From NCBI GenBank assembly GCA_030068145.1, contig JAPJBO010000960.1:20394-84393 (forward strand): a stretch of 64,000 bases of DNA, read 5' to 3'. The position numbers were made by a program, and so were the translations under genes. Numbering within the stretch: position 1 is the first letter of the stretch; each line of letters begins with the position of its first letter. The stretch is from Diplonema papillatum (taxonomy: Eukaryota > Euglenozoa > Diplonemea > Diplonemida > Diplonemidae). Shown piece by piece: positions 38,265 through 50,263 of the stretch. Below the pieces are notes generated by a model. The model made no database searches, was not told the origin of the DNA, and saw only the letters and a program-made list of their open reading frames with translations.

Positions 38265-38320
38265 GAGTTAAAGTTCGCTTGAAATTCCGGGGGTTTAGGG
38301 TCTTCGTGTGACGGGGATCG
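38265..38320 (-). repeat. Introner-like repeat, copy 5 (short)
   Basis: Minus strand GTCACACGAAGACCCTAAA, then CCCCCGGAATTTCAAGCGAAC, then TTTAACTCTAAAAAAG. It lies about 60 bp upstream of the BART exon acceptor. Confidence 0.6.
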
Positions 38321-38684
38321 CAGCTGCTGTCGTGCTTGCAAATTGTTGCCAGACTCGGCGAAAGCGGAGGTGGCGGGTGTTGTAGAGTCGTGTTGGTAAA
38401 GGCGTTGACTGTGGCTGGTCTTTGAAAGGGCTGTCTTCATATTGCTCGGATCAAACCTAGTCCCTAGAAGATGGGGGGCACTCAAAGCTACGCAAACATG
38501 ATGTCCTCTGTTTGTGTCGTTCTGGAGAGAAAAGTTCGCGGAGCGCCTGTTCCTTGTAGTTTTTTAAATGAGCAGAAACGACTTGCTCGGGTTCTTCCGT
38601 CGTTTTCGACGTCCTCAACGGAAGCTGCAGTCCGAGCCCTGAATGAGTCAGCAATTTCAAGGTCATCATCGTGCAAACAAACCC

Positions 38685-41600
38685 CTCTTCTCCTTCGGGG
38701 GGTGATTCTCCTTCGAGGGGTGATTCTCCTTCGAGGGGTGATTCTCCTTCGAGGGGTGATTCTCCTTCGGGGGGTGATTCTCCTTCGGGGGGTGATTCTC
38801 CTTCGGGGGGTGATTCTCCTTCGAGGGGTGATTCTCCTTCGGGGGGTGATTCTCCTTCGGGGGGTGATTCTCCTTCGGGGGGTGATTCTCCTTCGGGGGG
38901 TGATTCTCCTTCGGGGGGTGATTCTCCTTCGGGGGGTGATTCTCCTTCGGGGGGTGATTCTCCTTCGGGGGGTGATTCTCCTTCGGGGGGTGATTCTCCT
39001 TCGGGGGGTGATTCTCCTTCGGGGGGTGATTCTCCTTCGGGGGGTGATTCTCCTTCGGGGGGTGATTCTCCTTCGGGGGGTGATTCTCCTTCGGGGGGTG
39101 ATTCTCCTTCGGGGGGTGATTCTCCTTCGGGGGGTGATTCTCCTTCGGGGGGTGATTCTCCTTCGGGGGGTGATTCTCCTTCGGGGGGTGATTCTCCTTC
39201 GGGGGGTGATTCTCCTTCGGGGGGTGATTCTCCTTCGGGGGGTGATTCTCCTTCGGGGGGTGATTCTCCTTCGGGGGGTGATTCTCCTTCGGGGGGTGAT
39301 TCTCCTTCGGGGGGTGATTCTCCTTCGGGGGGTGATTCTCCTTCGGGGGGTGATTCTCCTTCGGGGGGTGATTCTCCTTCGGGGGGTGATTCTCCTTCGG
39401 GGGGTGATTCTCCTTCGGGGGGTGATTCTCCTTCGGGGGGTGATTCTCCTTCGGGGGGTGATTCTCCTTCGGGGGGTGATTCTCCTTCGGGGGGTGATTC
39501 TCCTTCGGGGGGTGATTCTCCTTCGGGGGGTGATTCTCCTTCGGGGGGTGATTCTCCTTCGGGGGGTGATTCTCCTTCGGGGGGTGATTCTCCTTCGGGG
39601 GGTGATTCTCCTTCGGGGGGTGATTCTCCTTCGGGGGGTGATTCTCCTTCGGGGGGTGATTCTCCTTCGGGGGGTGATTCTCCTTCGGGGGGTGATTCTC
39701 CTTCGGGGGGTGATTCTCCTTCGGGGGGTGATTCTCCTTCGGGGGGTGATTCTCCTTCGGGGGGTGATTCTCCTTCGGGGGGTGATTCTCCTTCGGGGGG
39801 TGATTCTCCTTCGGGGGGTGATTCTCCTTCGGGGGGTGATTCTCCTTCGGGGGGTGATTCTCCTTCGGGGGGTGATTCTCCTTCGGGGGGTGATTCTCCT
39901 TCGGGGGGTGATTCTCCTTCGGGGGGTGATTCTCCTTCGGGGGGTGATTCTCCTTCGGGGGGTGATTCTCCTTCGGGGGGTGATTCTCCTTCGGGGGGTG
40001 ATTCTCCTTCGGGGGGTGATTCTCCTTCGGGGGGTGATTCTCCTTCGAGGGGTGATTCTCCTTCGGGGGGTGATTCTCCTTCGGGGGGTGATTCTCCTTC
40101 GAGGGGTGATTCTCCTTCGAGGGGTGATTCTCCTTCGGGGGGTGATTCTCCTTCGAGGGGTGATTCTCCTTCGGGGGTGATTCTCCTTCGGGGGGTGATT
40201 CTCCTTCGGGGGGTGATTCTCCTTCGGGGGGTGATTCTCCTTCGGGGGGTGATTCTCCTTCGGGGGGTGATTCTCCTTCGGGGGGTGATTCTCCTTCGGG
40301 GGGTGATTCTCCTTCGGGGGGTGATTCTCCTTCGGGGGGTGATTCTCCTTCGGGGGGTGATTCTCCTTCGGGGGGTGATTCTCCTTCGGGGGGTGATTCT
40401 CCTTCGGGGGGTGATTCTCCTTCGGGGGGTGATTCTCCTTCGGGGGGTGATTCTCCTTCGGGGGGTGATTCTCCTTCGAGGGGTGATTCTCCTTCGGGGG
40501 TGATTCTCCTTCGGGGGGTGATTCTCCTTCGGGGGGTGATTCTCCTTCGGGGGGTGATTCTCCTTCGGGGGGTGATTCTCCTTCGGGGGGTGATTCTCCT
40601 TCGGGGGGTGATTCTCCTTCGGGGGGTGATTCTCCTTCGGGGGGTGATTCTCCTTCGGGGGGTGATTCTCCTTCGGGGGGTGATTCTCCTTCGGGGGGTG
40701 ATTCTCCTTCGGGGGGTGATTCTCCTTCGGGGGGTGATTCTCCTTCGGGGGGTGATTCTCCTTCGGGGGGTGATTCTCCTTCGGGGGGTGATTCTCCTTC
40801 GGGGGGTGATTCTCCTTCGGGGGGTGATTCTCCTTCGGGGGGTGATTCTCCTTCGGGGGGTGATTCTCCTTCGGGGGGTGATTCTCCTTCGGGGGGTGAT
40901 TCTCCTTCGGGGGGTGATTCTCCTTCGGGGGGTGATTCTCCTTCGGGGGGTGATTCTCCTTCGGGGGGTGATTCTCCTTCGGGGGGTGATTCTCCTTCGG
41001 GGGGTGATTCTCCTTCGGGGGGTGATTCTCCTTCGGGGGGTGATTCTCCTTCGGGGGGTGATTCTCCTTCGGGGGGTGATTCTCCTTCGAGGGGTGATTC
41101 TCCTTCGGGGGGTGATTCTCCTTCGGGGGGTGATTCTCCTTCGGGGGGTGATTCTCCTTCGGGGGGTGATTCTCCTTCGGGGGGTGATTCTCCTTCGGGG
41201 GATGATTCTCCTTCGGGGGGTGATTCTCCTTCGGGGGGTGATTCTCCTTCGGGGGGTGATTCTCCTTCGGGGGGTGATTCTCCTTCGGGGGGTGATTCTC
41301 CTTCGGGGGGTGATTCTCCTTCGGGGGGTGATTCTCCTTCGGGGGGTGATTCTCCTTCGGGGGGTGATTCTCCTTCGGGGGGTGATTCTCCTTCGGGGGG
41401 TGATTCTCCTTCGGGGGGTGATTCTCCTTCGGGGGGTGATTCTCCTTCGGGGGGTGATTCTCCTTCGGGGGGTGATTCTCCTTCGGGGGGTGATTCTCCT
41501 TCGGGGGGTGATTCTCCTTCGGGGGGTGATTCTCCTTCGGGGGGTGATTCTCCTTCGGGGGGTGATTCTCCTTCGGGGGGTGATTCTCCTTCGGGGGGTG

Positions 41601-44600
41601 ATTCTCCTTCGGGGGGTGATTCTCCTTCGGGGGGTGATTCTCCTTCGGGGGGTGATTCTCCTTCGGGGGGTGATTCTCCTTCGGGGGGTGATTCTCCTTC
41701 GGGGGGTGATTCTCCTTCGGGGGGTGATTCTCCTTCGGGGGGTGATTCTCCTTCGGGGGGTGATTCTCCTTCGGGGGGTGATTCTCCTTCGGGGGGTGAT
41801 TCTCCTTCGGGGGGTGATTCTCCTTCGGGGGGTGATTCTCCTTCGGGGGGTGATTCTCCTTCGGGGGGTGATTCTCCTTCGGGGGGTGATTCTCCTTCGG
41901 GGGGTGATTCTCCTTCGGGGGGTGATTCTCCTTCGGGGGGTGATTCTCCTTCGGGGGGTGATTCTCCTTCGGGGGGTGATTCTCCTTCGGGGGGTGATTC
42001 TCCTTCGGGGGGTGATTCTCCTTCGGGGGGTGATTCTCCTTCGGGGGGTGATTCTCCTTCGGGGGGTGATTCTCCTTCGGGGGGTGATTCTCCTTCGGGG
42101 GGTGATTCTCCTTCGGGGGGTGATTCTCCTTCGGGGGGTGATTCTCCTTCGGGGGGTGATTCTCCTTCGGGGGGTGATTCTCCTTCGGGGGGTGATTCTC
42201 CTTCGGGGGGTGATTCTCCTTCGGGGGGTGATTCTCCTTCGGGGGGTGATTCTCCTTCGGGGGGTGATTCTCCTTCGGGGGGTGATTCTCCTTCGGGGGG
42301 TGATTCTCCTTCGGGGGGTGATTCTCCTTCGGGGGGTGATTCTCCTTCGGGGGGTGATTCTCCTTCGGGGGGTGATTCTCCTTCGGGGGGTGATTCTCCT
42401 TCGGGGGGTGATTCTCCTTCGGGGGGTGATTCTCCTTCGGGGGGTGATTCTCCTTCGGGGGGTGATTCTCCTTCGGGGGGTGATTCTCCTTCGGGGGGTG
42501 ATTCTCCTTCGGGGGGTGATTCTCCTTCGGGGGGTGATTCTCCTTCGGGGGGTGATTCTCCTTCGGGGGGTGATTCTCCTTCGGGGGGTGATTCTCCTTC
42601 GGGGGGTGATTCTCCTTCGGGGGGTGATTCTCCTTCGGGGGGTGATTCTCCTTCGGGGGGTGATTCTCCTTCGGGGGGTGATTCTCCTTCGGGGGGTGAT
42701 TCTCCTTCGGGGGGTGATTCTCCTTCGGGGGGTGATTCTCCTTCGGGGGGTGATTCTCCTTCGGGGGTGATTCTCCTTCGGGGGGTGATTCTCCTTCGGG
42801 GGGTGATTCTCCTTCGGGGGGTGATTCTCCTTCGGGGGGTGATTCTCCTTCGGGGGGTGATTCTCCTTCGGGGGGTGATTCTCCTTCGGGGGGTGATTCT
42901 CCTTCGGGGGGTGATTCTCCTTCGGGGGGTGATTCTCCTTCGGGGGGTGATTCTCCTTCGGGGGGTGATTCTCCTTCGGGGGGTGATTCTCCTTCGGGGG
43001 GTGATTCTCCTTCGGGGGGTGATTCTCCTTCGGGGGGTGATTCTCCTTCGGGGGGTGATTCTCCTTCGGGGGGTGATTCTCCTTCGGGGGGTGATTCTCC
43101 TTCGGGGGGTGATTCTCCTTCGGGGGGTGATTCTCCTTCGGGGGGTGATTCTCCTTCGGGGGGTGATTCTCCTTCGGGGGGTGATTCTCCTTCGGGGGGT
43201 GATTCTCCTTCGGGGGGTGATTCTCCTTCGGGGGGTGATTCTCCTTCGGGGGGTGATTCTCCTTCGGGGGGTGATTCTCCTTCGGGGGGTGATTCTCCTT
43301 CGGGGGGTGATTCTCCTTCGGGGGGTGATTCTCCTTCGGGGGGTGATTCTCCTTCGGGGGATGATTCTCCTTCGGGGGGTGATTCTCCTTCGGGGGGTGA
43401 TTCTCCTTCGGGGGGTGATTCTCCTTCGGGGGGTGATTCTCCTTCGGGGGGTGATTCTCCTTCGGGGGGTGATTCTCCTTCGGGGGGTGATTCTCCTTCG
43501 GGGGGTGATTCTCCTTCGGGGGGTGATTCTCCTTCGGGGGGTGATTCTCCTTCGGGGGGTGATTCTCCTTCGGGGGGTGATTCTCCTTCGGGGGGTGATT
43601 CTCCTTCGGGGGGTGATTCTCCTTCGGGGGGTGATTCTCCTTCGGGGGGTGATTCTCCTTCGGGGGGTGATTCTCCTTCGGGGGGTGATTCTCCTTCGGG
43701 GGGTGATTCTCCTTCGGGGGGTGATTCTCCTTCGGGGGGTGATTCTCCTTCGGGGGGTGATTCTCCTTCGGGGGGTGATTCTCCTTCGGGGGGTGATTCT
43801 CCTTCGGGGGGTGATTCTCCTTCGGGGGGTGATTCTCCTTCGGGGGGTGATTCTCCTTCGGGGGGTGATTCTCCTTCGGGGGGTGATTCTCCTTCGGGGG
43901 GTGATTCTCCTTCGGGGGGTGATTCTCCTTCGGGGGGTGATTCTCCTTCGGGGGGTGATTCTCCTTCGGGGGGTGATTCTCCTTCGGGGGGTGATTCTCC
44001 TTCGGGGGGTGATTCTCCTTCGGGGGGTGATTCTCCTTCGGGGGGTGATTCTCCTTCGGGGGGTGATTCTCCTTCGGGGGGTGATTCTCCTTCGGGGGGT
44101 GATTCTCCTTCGGGGGGTGATTCTCCTTCGGGGGGTGATTCTCCTTCGGGGGGTGATTCTCCTTCGGGGGGTGATTCTCCTTCGGGGGGTGATTCTCCTT
44201 CGGGGGGTGATTCTCCTTCGGGGGGTGATTCTCCTTCGGGGGGTGATTCTCCTTCGGGGGGTGATTCTCCTTCGGGGGGTGATTCTCCTTCGGGGGGTGA
44301 TTCTCCTTCGGGGGGTGATTCTCCTTCGGGGGGTGATTCTCCTTCGGGGGGTGATTCTCCTTCGGGGGGTGATTCTCCTTCGGGGGGTGATTCTCCTTCG
44401 GGGGGTGATTCTCCTTCGGGGGGTGATTCTCCTTCGGGGGGTGATTCTCCTTCGGGGGGTGATTCTCCTTCGGGGGGTGATTCTCCTTCGGGGGGTGATT
44501 CTCCTTCGGGGGGTGATTCTCCTTCGGGGGGTGATTCTCCTTCGGGGGGTGATTCTCCTTCGGGGGGTGATTCTCCTTCGGGGGGTGATTCTCCTTCGGG

Positions 44601-45375
44601 GGGTGATTCTCCTTCGGGGGGTGATTCTCCTTCGGGGGGTGATTCTCCTTCGGGGGGTGATTCTCCTTCGGGGGGTGATTCTCCTTCGGGGGGTGATTCT
44701 CCTTCGGGGGGTGATTCTCCTTCGGGGGGTGATTCTCCTTCGGGGGGTGATTCTCCTTCGGGGGGTGATTCTCCTTCGGGGGGTGATTCTCCTTCGGGGG
44801 GTGATTCTCCTTCGGGGGGTGATTCTCCTTCGGGGGGTGATTCTCCTTCGGGGGGTGATTCTCCTTCGGGGGGTGATTCTCCTTCGGGGGGTGATTCTCC
44901 TTCGGGGGGTGATTCTCCTTCGGGGGGTGATTCTCCTTCGGGGGGTGATTCTCCTTCGGGGGGTGATTCTCCTTCGGGGGGTGATTCTCCTTCGGGGGGT
45001 GATTCTCCTTCGGGGGGTGATTCTCCTTCGGGGGGTGATTCTCCTTCGGGGGGTGATTCTCCTTCGGGGGGTGATTCTCCTTCGGGGGGTGATTCTCCTT
45101 CGGGGGATGATTCTCCTTCGGGGGGTGATTCTCCTTCGGGGGGTGATTCTCCTTCGGGGGGTGATTCTCCTTCGGGGGGTGATTCTCCTTCGAGGGGTGA
45201 TTCTCCTTCGGGGGGTGATTCTCCTTCGGGGGGTGATTCTCCTTCGGGGGGTGATTCTCCTTCGGGGGGTGATTCTCCTTCGGGGGGTGATTCTCCTTCG
45301 GGGGGTGATTCTCCTTCGGGGGGTGATTCTCCTTCGGGGGGTGATTCTCCTTCGGGGGGTGATTCTCCTTCGGGG
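38685..45375. repeat. 18-bp minisatellite, ~370 copies (6.7 kb)
   Basis: The unit GGTGATTCTCCTTCGGGG repeats with very few variants: GAGGGG replaces GGGGGG mainly near 38710-38830, 40045-40155, 40477 and 41089, GGGGGA occurs at three sites, and three units have one G fewer (about 40176, 40497, 42764). Five of the six frames have no stop, which creates spurious 600-2300-codon ORFs (EGESPP, RRRITP, KENHPP, GDSPSG and LLRGVI repeats). It lies between the two visible exons of the BART gene, so it is intronic. Confidence 0.95.
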
Positions 45376-46034
45376 TTCACAGTTCCGAGAAGCGACAGTT
45401 GCGAGACACCAAAGCAAAATCGAAGGTTATTGTTTGGTAGACTTCGCTCCGGCCAACAATTGCATGAAACTAGCTGACGTCAAACCTTCAGTACACGGAC
45501 ATGCAGAAGGTTCGAGCCTCTTTTCTTGTCTTTTTTTCAATGAACACAAGCTCGTCGAGACGGTCAGCCACAGGGCAGAGCGGACGGGGTTGTAGCACTG
45601 TGCTGCCTCCGACTCAAGCTTTGCAAGCTGTGGTTGACCGTCACGTTCCTGGACCAGGAGCGGCCTATTTCCGGTTCTTCTTCTCTTCAAGGAGCAGGAG
45701 AGAAGAACCCATACGGTCTGCTCCGGTAGCGAGCCATCTTCCTTCGGTTCCGCGAACTTAGCGCAGTGTTTTCTGTGGGGTTTGAGACGATGAGATGATT
45801 TTGGGGCTTTTGGCAAATCCTGGACGTGGTTTCAGGTGGCAACTTTGCAAATGATTATGATCAGAAGGTCGCACTTGGCGGTCAGTTTCCTCACACATTG
45901 CATGTGTTTGTTTGTGCGTACGTGTGTAAACCCTGTTTTGTGTGATGGACACACAGCACGCTTTTTGATACAGACAAGCAAGCTTGTTACCATGAAAAGA
46001 AGCGACCTTTGATTCTACAAACGGAGCACACACC

Positions 46035-46113
46035 CAACAAAGTTCTCGAGCTTCTCGCCGAGAGCGTCGTTTTCGAGCCACCACTGGAGCATCTCATCCA
46101 TAGCGGAGTCCAT
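46035..46113 (-). CDS. BART/ARL2BP-like gene, first exon
   Basis: Minus strand, ATG at 46113. The peptide is MDSAMDEMLQWWLENDALGE, then KLENFV, which fits the first helix of BART proteins (W-L ... F-V). Possible donors cluster at 46035-46042 (GTTGGGTGTGTG). The phase-2 donor does not match the phase-0 acceptor at 38209. BART proteins also have about 20 residues between these helices, so a small exon probably lies within the 8-kb intron. The gene would span 37.5-46.1 kb. Confidence 0.55.
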
Positions 46114-46189
46114 TTCCCCCGCAACTCCCCCCCGCTACCCTCGCCCTGAGAGATGTTTGGATTTCGTATTTCTCGGAAAAGCGGGATCT

Positions 46190-46290
46190 CTGGCTCGCCA
46201 ACTACACCCCGGACTTCAGCAGCCAATGCGGGAGTGAAAAAGTGCGGGAGTGGCCACTCCCGCATTGAGGGGGTCCCACTCCCGCATTGA
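46190..46290. repeat. Short CTCCCGCATTGAG array (same family as 53112 and 60014)
   Basis: Inverted copy of the edge of the array satellite: CACTCCCGCATTGAG units plus the adjacent CCCGGACTTCAGCAGCCA match 53525-53610 reversed. It lies just upstream of the BART first exon. Confidence 0.7.
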
Positions 46291-46309
46291 GCGAGTGAGG
46301 CCGACCACA

Positions 46310-46640
46310 CGACCGCGGTGTACTGTGGACAGCACCAGGCAGTTCGATGCAGCTCTAGGGGATAAGGATGGACGGGCAGACCATCCACCCCATCCTAATA
46401 GACCGTGGTGTACTTTGGTACAAGTGATAGACAGCACCAGGCAATTCGATGCAGCTCTAGGGGATAGGGATGGACCTGGCAGACTGTCCATTCCATCCTA
46501 ATAGACCGTGGTCTGTGGTACAGGTGATAGACAGCACCAGGCAATTCGATGCAGCACCAGGGGATAAGGATGGACGGGCAGACCATCCATCCCATCCTGA
46601 TAGACCGTGGTGTACTTTGGTACAAGTGATAGACTGCACC
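46310..46640. repeat. ~108-bp tandem repeat, three copies
   Basis: AGACAGCACCAGGCAATTCG and GACCGTGGTGTACTTTGGTA recur with a period of about 108 bp. Related single units occur at 27713-27850 and, inverted, at about 53865-53940 and 60785-60860. Confidence 0.75.
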
Positions 46641-46659
46641 AGGCGAACCGCAATCCGGA

Positions 46660-47517
46660 GTGGAGTCCGGGGTGTAAAACCCCAACGGGGGCAGATTTGG
46701 GAAACGGGATTTCCGTCGTTTGTTTGCGCGTGCTCATTTTGCCCTTTTTGGGAAGGCGTCGCTTCATGCTTTGACTCAATACGCATGCGCGAGTGCCGTT
46801 TTCAGCAATCTCCTTCGGGGTCAACTGCTCGATTGCCTCCAAGCGTGTCTTCGCGATCTCTTCCCTTGCATCGCGCTTGCGCTGGCTTTCATCAGCAAGA
46901 TTCTGTTTTCGCTGGGTGTGTGCTTCGAACTCGTCTGCCAGGCGGTGGGACCTTTCAATGCAGTTTTCCCATGAACGGTGCACCGTATCACAAAGAGTCG
47001 AAACGGCGCAGTCCCGAAGCAGCCACTCGCTGATCTCAGGTTCGTTTCCTCCTCGAATAACAGCTATACCCCTAAGTACCTCATCGGTGACAGTCTGGTT
47101 CTTGCAGTCTTCAACAGTCTGCTTCACCACACCTACAGGGGTTTCCGTTAAATTCGGATTGCAGTTCGGGGGTGCGTTGGCTGCATTCGACATGTTGATG
47201 TACTTGTCGAATTCTAGGCGCTTGAAATGCCGCACGTATTTCATTACGTGCCCAACCAGAACTTCGGCTTCCTCGGAGACTGCAGTACACTCAATTTCTT
47301 GGGGTATGTCGGACTGTCGATGGGGAGCGAGGGCGTCTTTTAAAGCTGCTGCGTATCCAGATAGCTTTGCACCAGGCTTGTCCTCGACAAGGAAAACATC
47401 TTCGAGTTCCACAACACCGAACTTCAGCTTCGACTTGGATGCGGTTTCCACCACTCGGATCTGCAACGGGACGACGCATCCGAACCAGTCCTTCTTGCCC
47501 TGCACGACCAATTCTGA
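46660..47517 (-). CDS. Unrecognised protein exon with beta-rich N-terminus and coiled coil
   Basis: Minus-strand open frame entered after an acceptor (GATCTTCAG at about 47518). The peptide starts ELVVQGKKDWFGCVVPLQIR, then VVETASKSKLKFGVVELEDV. A later charged coiled coil reads SHRLADEFEAHTQRKQNLAD, then ESQRKRDAREEIAKTRLEAI. It runs into the 108-bp repeats, so the true exon probably ends near 46690 (possible donor GTTTCCC). Function unknown. The left edge of the tandem array lies 240 bp upstream. Confidence 0.45.
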
Positions 47518-48689
47518 AGATCGTGGTCACCCACATTCTTGCAGAGGCAACACAGGATGCTGCACCACGCCTCCTTGACGGTGCCGAGCTGGTCAAGATG
47601 CCAAAGCAAGTGCGTCAGAGGATAGCAGAGCGACGTGAACAGCAAACAGAGGACGCGGAGCCTCGGAAGGAACGACGTGCCCACGAGGGCCTCATACAGC
47701 TTGAAGCTTCGAATCCTCGGTTGCCAATCTGTTTGGAAGTCGTTTCCTCGTTCCATGCAGCTCTCCCACACAAAATCCCTTACGGAAACGTGTCAACTCT
47801 TGGCGCGATTTCGTCGGTCAGTGCTCCTGATGACGATGGTATGCACCACGTAGAACACCCTGTGGTCCCCACAGGGGGGCTATGGAGGTTTATACGTAGG
47901 TACCACATGCTGCGTAGGTGTGTACTAGGGTACCATATCCTCTACAGGATGGCCTCAGGGTCAGGGGCCCGATGGTATCCACAGCAGCTCGTGGCACACC
48001 TTTGAGGAGCGGTCTCACGGAGGCAACAGGGGTGTCGAAGATGCGCAACGCCAACTGGGCCTGCCGCCCAATGAAGCACGAGGAGACGTTCCCCTCGTAG
48101 TATTTCATACGAAGCCGGGGCTTGAGAGAGAAGAAAAAACCCGCCGGAACAATGTTTTCCAGGCATATAGAAAAATTAGTTTGCAGACGTGTCCTCTCTG
48201 TTGCCTGCGCTCGCAGCTGCACAGTGCTACGGGCAATGCTCTCCTGCTTGCTTGCCGAGAGGATCTATCCGAAGCACAACAGTTAGCGGTTGCTCAAGGC
48301 AGACAAAACGACAAGAGGGTGTTCTATTATTCTTTCTCCTGTATAAAATACTCGACGTAGCTGTTTTGACTCCGAATGGAAGGGAGGAAATATAGAGGTA
48401 GAGGGGCAAATACAATACAAATACAATCTGATTTGTTCTTCGCTGACACCACCGTGTGTTGTTTTCTCACTCAGGACTTTGACCTGGGTAGACCCGCATG
48501 ACCTCACGTCCGTTCAACACGTTCGGTGGTTACAGCACTTGAGATCCCTTCTGTTCTTTGTCTGGCAGCATCGTCGAGCATTTCCTTCCAAGCTGGCGCT
48601 CATGTAAAAAAATGGGGAGAGAGGGTTCGGTCCTGCTTAATAGGCCACACGGTGAATACCAGCCTCAGAAGCGCCCAATAGCCGGTGCT

Positions 48690-48760
48690 TCTGCTACACC
48701 CAAAACGCGTGTAAATATACACCCGACGAGCGCCTTCAGCTCCAGCTCCTGAGGCTGACT
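48690..48760 (-). repeat. Diverged monomer of the hairpin satellite (also 55760-55830, 62685-62755)
   Basis: ACGCGTGTAAATATACACCCG and CTCCAGCTCCTGAGGCTGA match, on the opposite strand, the hairpin monomer at 8361-9716. Confidence 0.5.
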
Positions 48761-49260
48761 TCCCGCGTGGTCGGGCAAATACTCCCTGCTGCGGCAGATT
48801 TGCGCTCTTTGCGCAAATCTACTGCTGGACGTGCCCTGACAACAGCTATCAACCTAATGCTCCCAGGTTTGGTTACATCCCGCAGGGAGTGTGCACCCCC
48901 AGGGCTGTGTGCGAGCCTTCGACTCCCAGACGGGGCGAGGCACCCACAACCAATATGGGAAGGCATTGAGTTCTGCAAAGTGCAAGTGCCATGAAGGCAA
49001 GCGAGCACATACATGGGAAGACATGGTGTCTCGTGAACAGCCATTCCAGTCTGCGTGGGACGAGGCACCCACAACCAACATGGGAAGGCATTGAGTTCTG
49101 TACAGTGCAAGTGCCATGAAGGCACACGAGCACATACATGGGAAGACATGGTGCCTCGTGCACAGCCATTCCGGGATTCACCATCTTTTCGTGGCCGCAC
49201 AAAAAAAAACAGAAGAAGAAAAGGACGGAAACTCGGGAAGAACTAAAAAAGAACGAACAG

Positions 49261-49429
49261 TACCAAGTGATCTTTGCGGGGAAAACGAGCCGGATCATTC
49301 CCCAGGTCGCAGACACGAAGGTGTTCCACTTGACCTCGACCCCGAATAAATGGGCCAACACCGCGACAACAAAGCAGTACATCGACTGGTGGGCGAAGAT
49401 GGTGAGGGCGCAAGAAACGGTTCAATCAG
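49261..49429 (+). pseudogene. DDE-superfamily (pogo-like) transposase fragment, unit A only
   Basis: 56 codons open on the plus strand: YQVIFAGKTSRIIPQVADTK, then VFHLTSTPNKWANTATTKQY, then IDWWAKMV. The GKT-R---P spacing followed by T-x-N-x-W-A/S-N is like the end of the DDE_1 core in pogo/Tigger-type transposases (weak, by eye). Units B and C lack exactly this segment. Its ends share CAG, consistent with microhomology deletion. Confidence 0.4.
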
Positions 49430-50263
49430 AAACTCTCGCCGGGGGACCGGGGACCACCCACCGGGTGAACGAGAGAAACGTGGGAGAGGGGGGGGGAGTA
49501 ATAGGAGTTTTCCAGATATCGGCGCATAATCCTAGACCCCCCACGTGTGTGCTTATAGTACCCTCTTAGGTACCCTCGCAATGGATGTGCATACCTCTCT
49601 GACACTCCTCAAGACGGTACCTGAACCTCCCTCACACCCCTGCTGTTGGATAGTCATACCCACGTTGACTACGGCTATGACGATGTCTTAACCCTCCTGA
49701 CCACCCCCCAAACCGTCTTCCAGATATTGGCGCATTATTTGAAAATGTCCTTTCACAAAGTCTTGGAAGTCTTGCGGAGTATTATTTTTGGCAGAGTCAC
49801 CCCATGTATTAGATATAACTGTGTATAAGACTTTGTGTGAAGGGTTGCCATAGTGAGGAGTTTTGTGTGTTTGCAAATGCCTGAGTGTCGTGTATGTGTG
49901 TGGTGTATGTGTGTGGTCGCAGAAGAATACGAAGCACGAAAACATGTAGGGTGGGGTTGACTATTTTTGATATCTTTTTGCAAACTAGATTTTTTGCGAC
50001 AACCAATTTCTGCTTCCCTGGAGACAGTATTTGTTACAGCTAAAAAGAACGTTGGCAGCGGTTTAACCAGAACACACGTAGGTTAAATCGCACAAACAAA
50101 TCCTCGGGCCAGGGAAAGGAACAGATGAATGAAACGAGACATAAGAAAGAGAAAAATAAAGAAAGAAAAAAATAAAAGCCATAGAGACATTTGCCCACTG
50201 CACGGTTCTAAGAGACTGCTTTGGCTGCTCGTACTACTGAGACGTCGAGTGATAAATTGCGCT

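Noticed and set aside
38457..45595. ORFs of 570-2309 codons on both strands across the minisatellite
   Set aside because: An 18-bp unit with stops in only one of six frames makes long open frames automatically; no start context or domain supports translation.
47890..48222. 110-codon minus-strand ORF repeated in all three array units
   Set aside because: Identity only reflects duplication of the unit; no motif or splice signal supports it, though it cannot be excluded.
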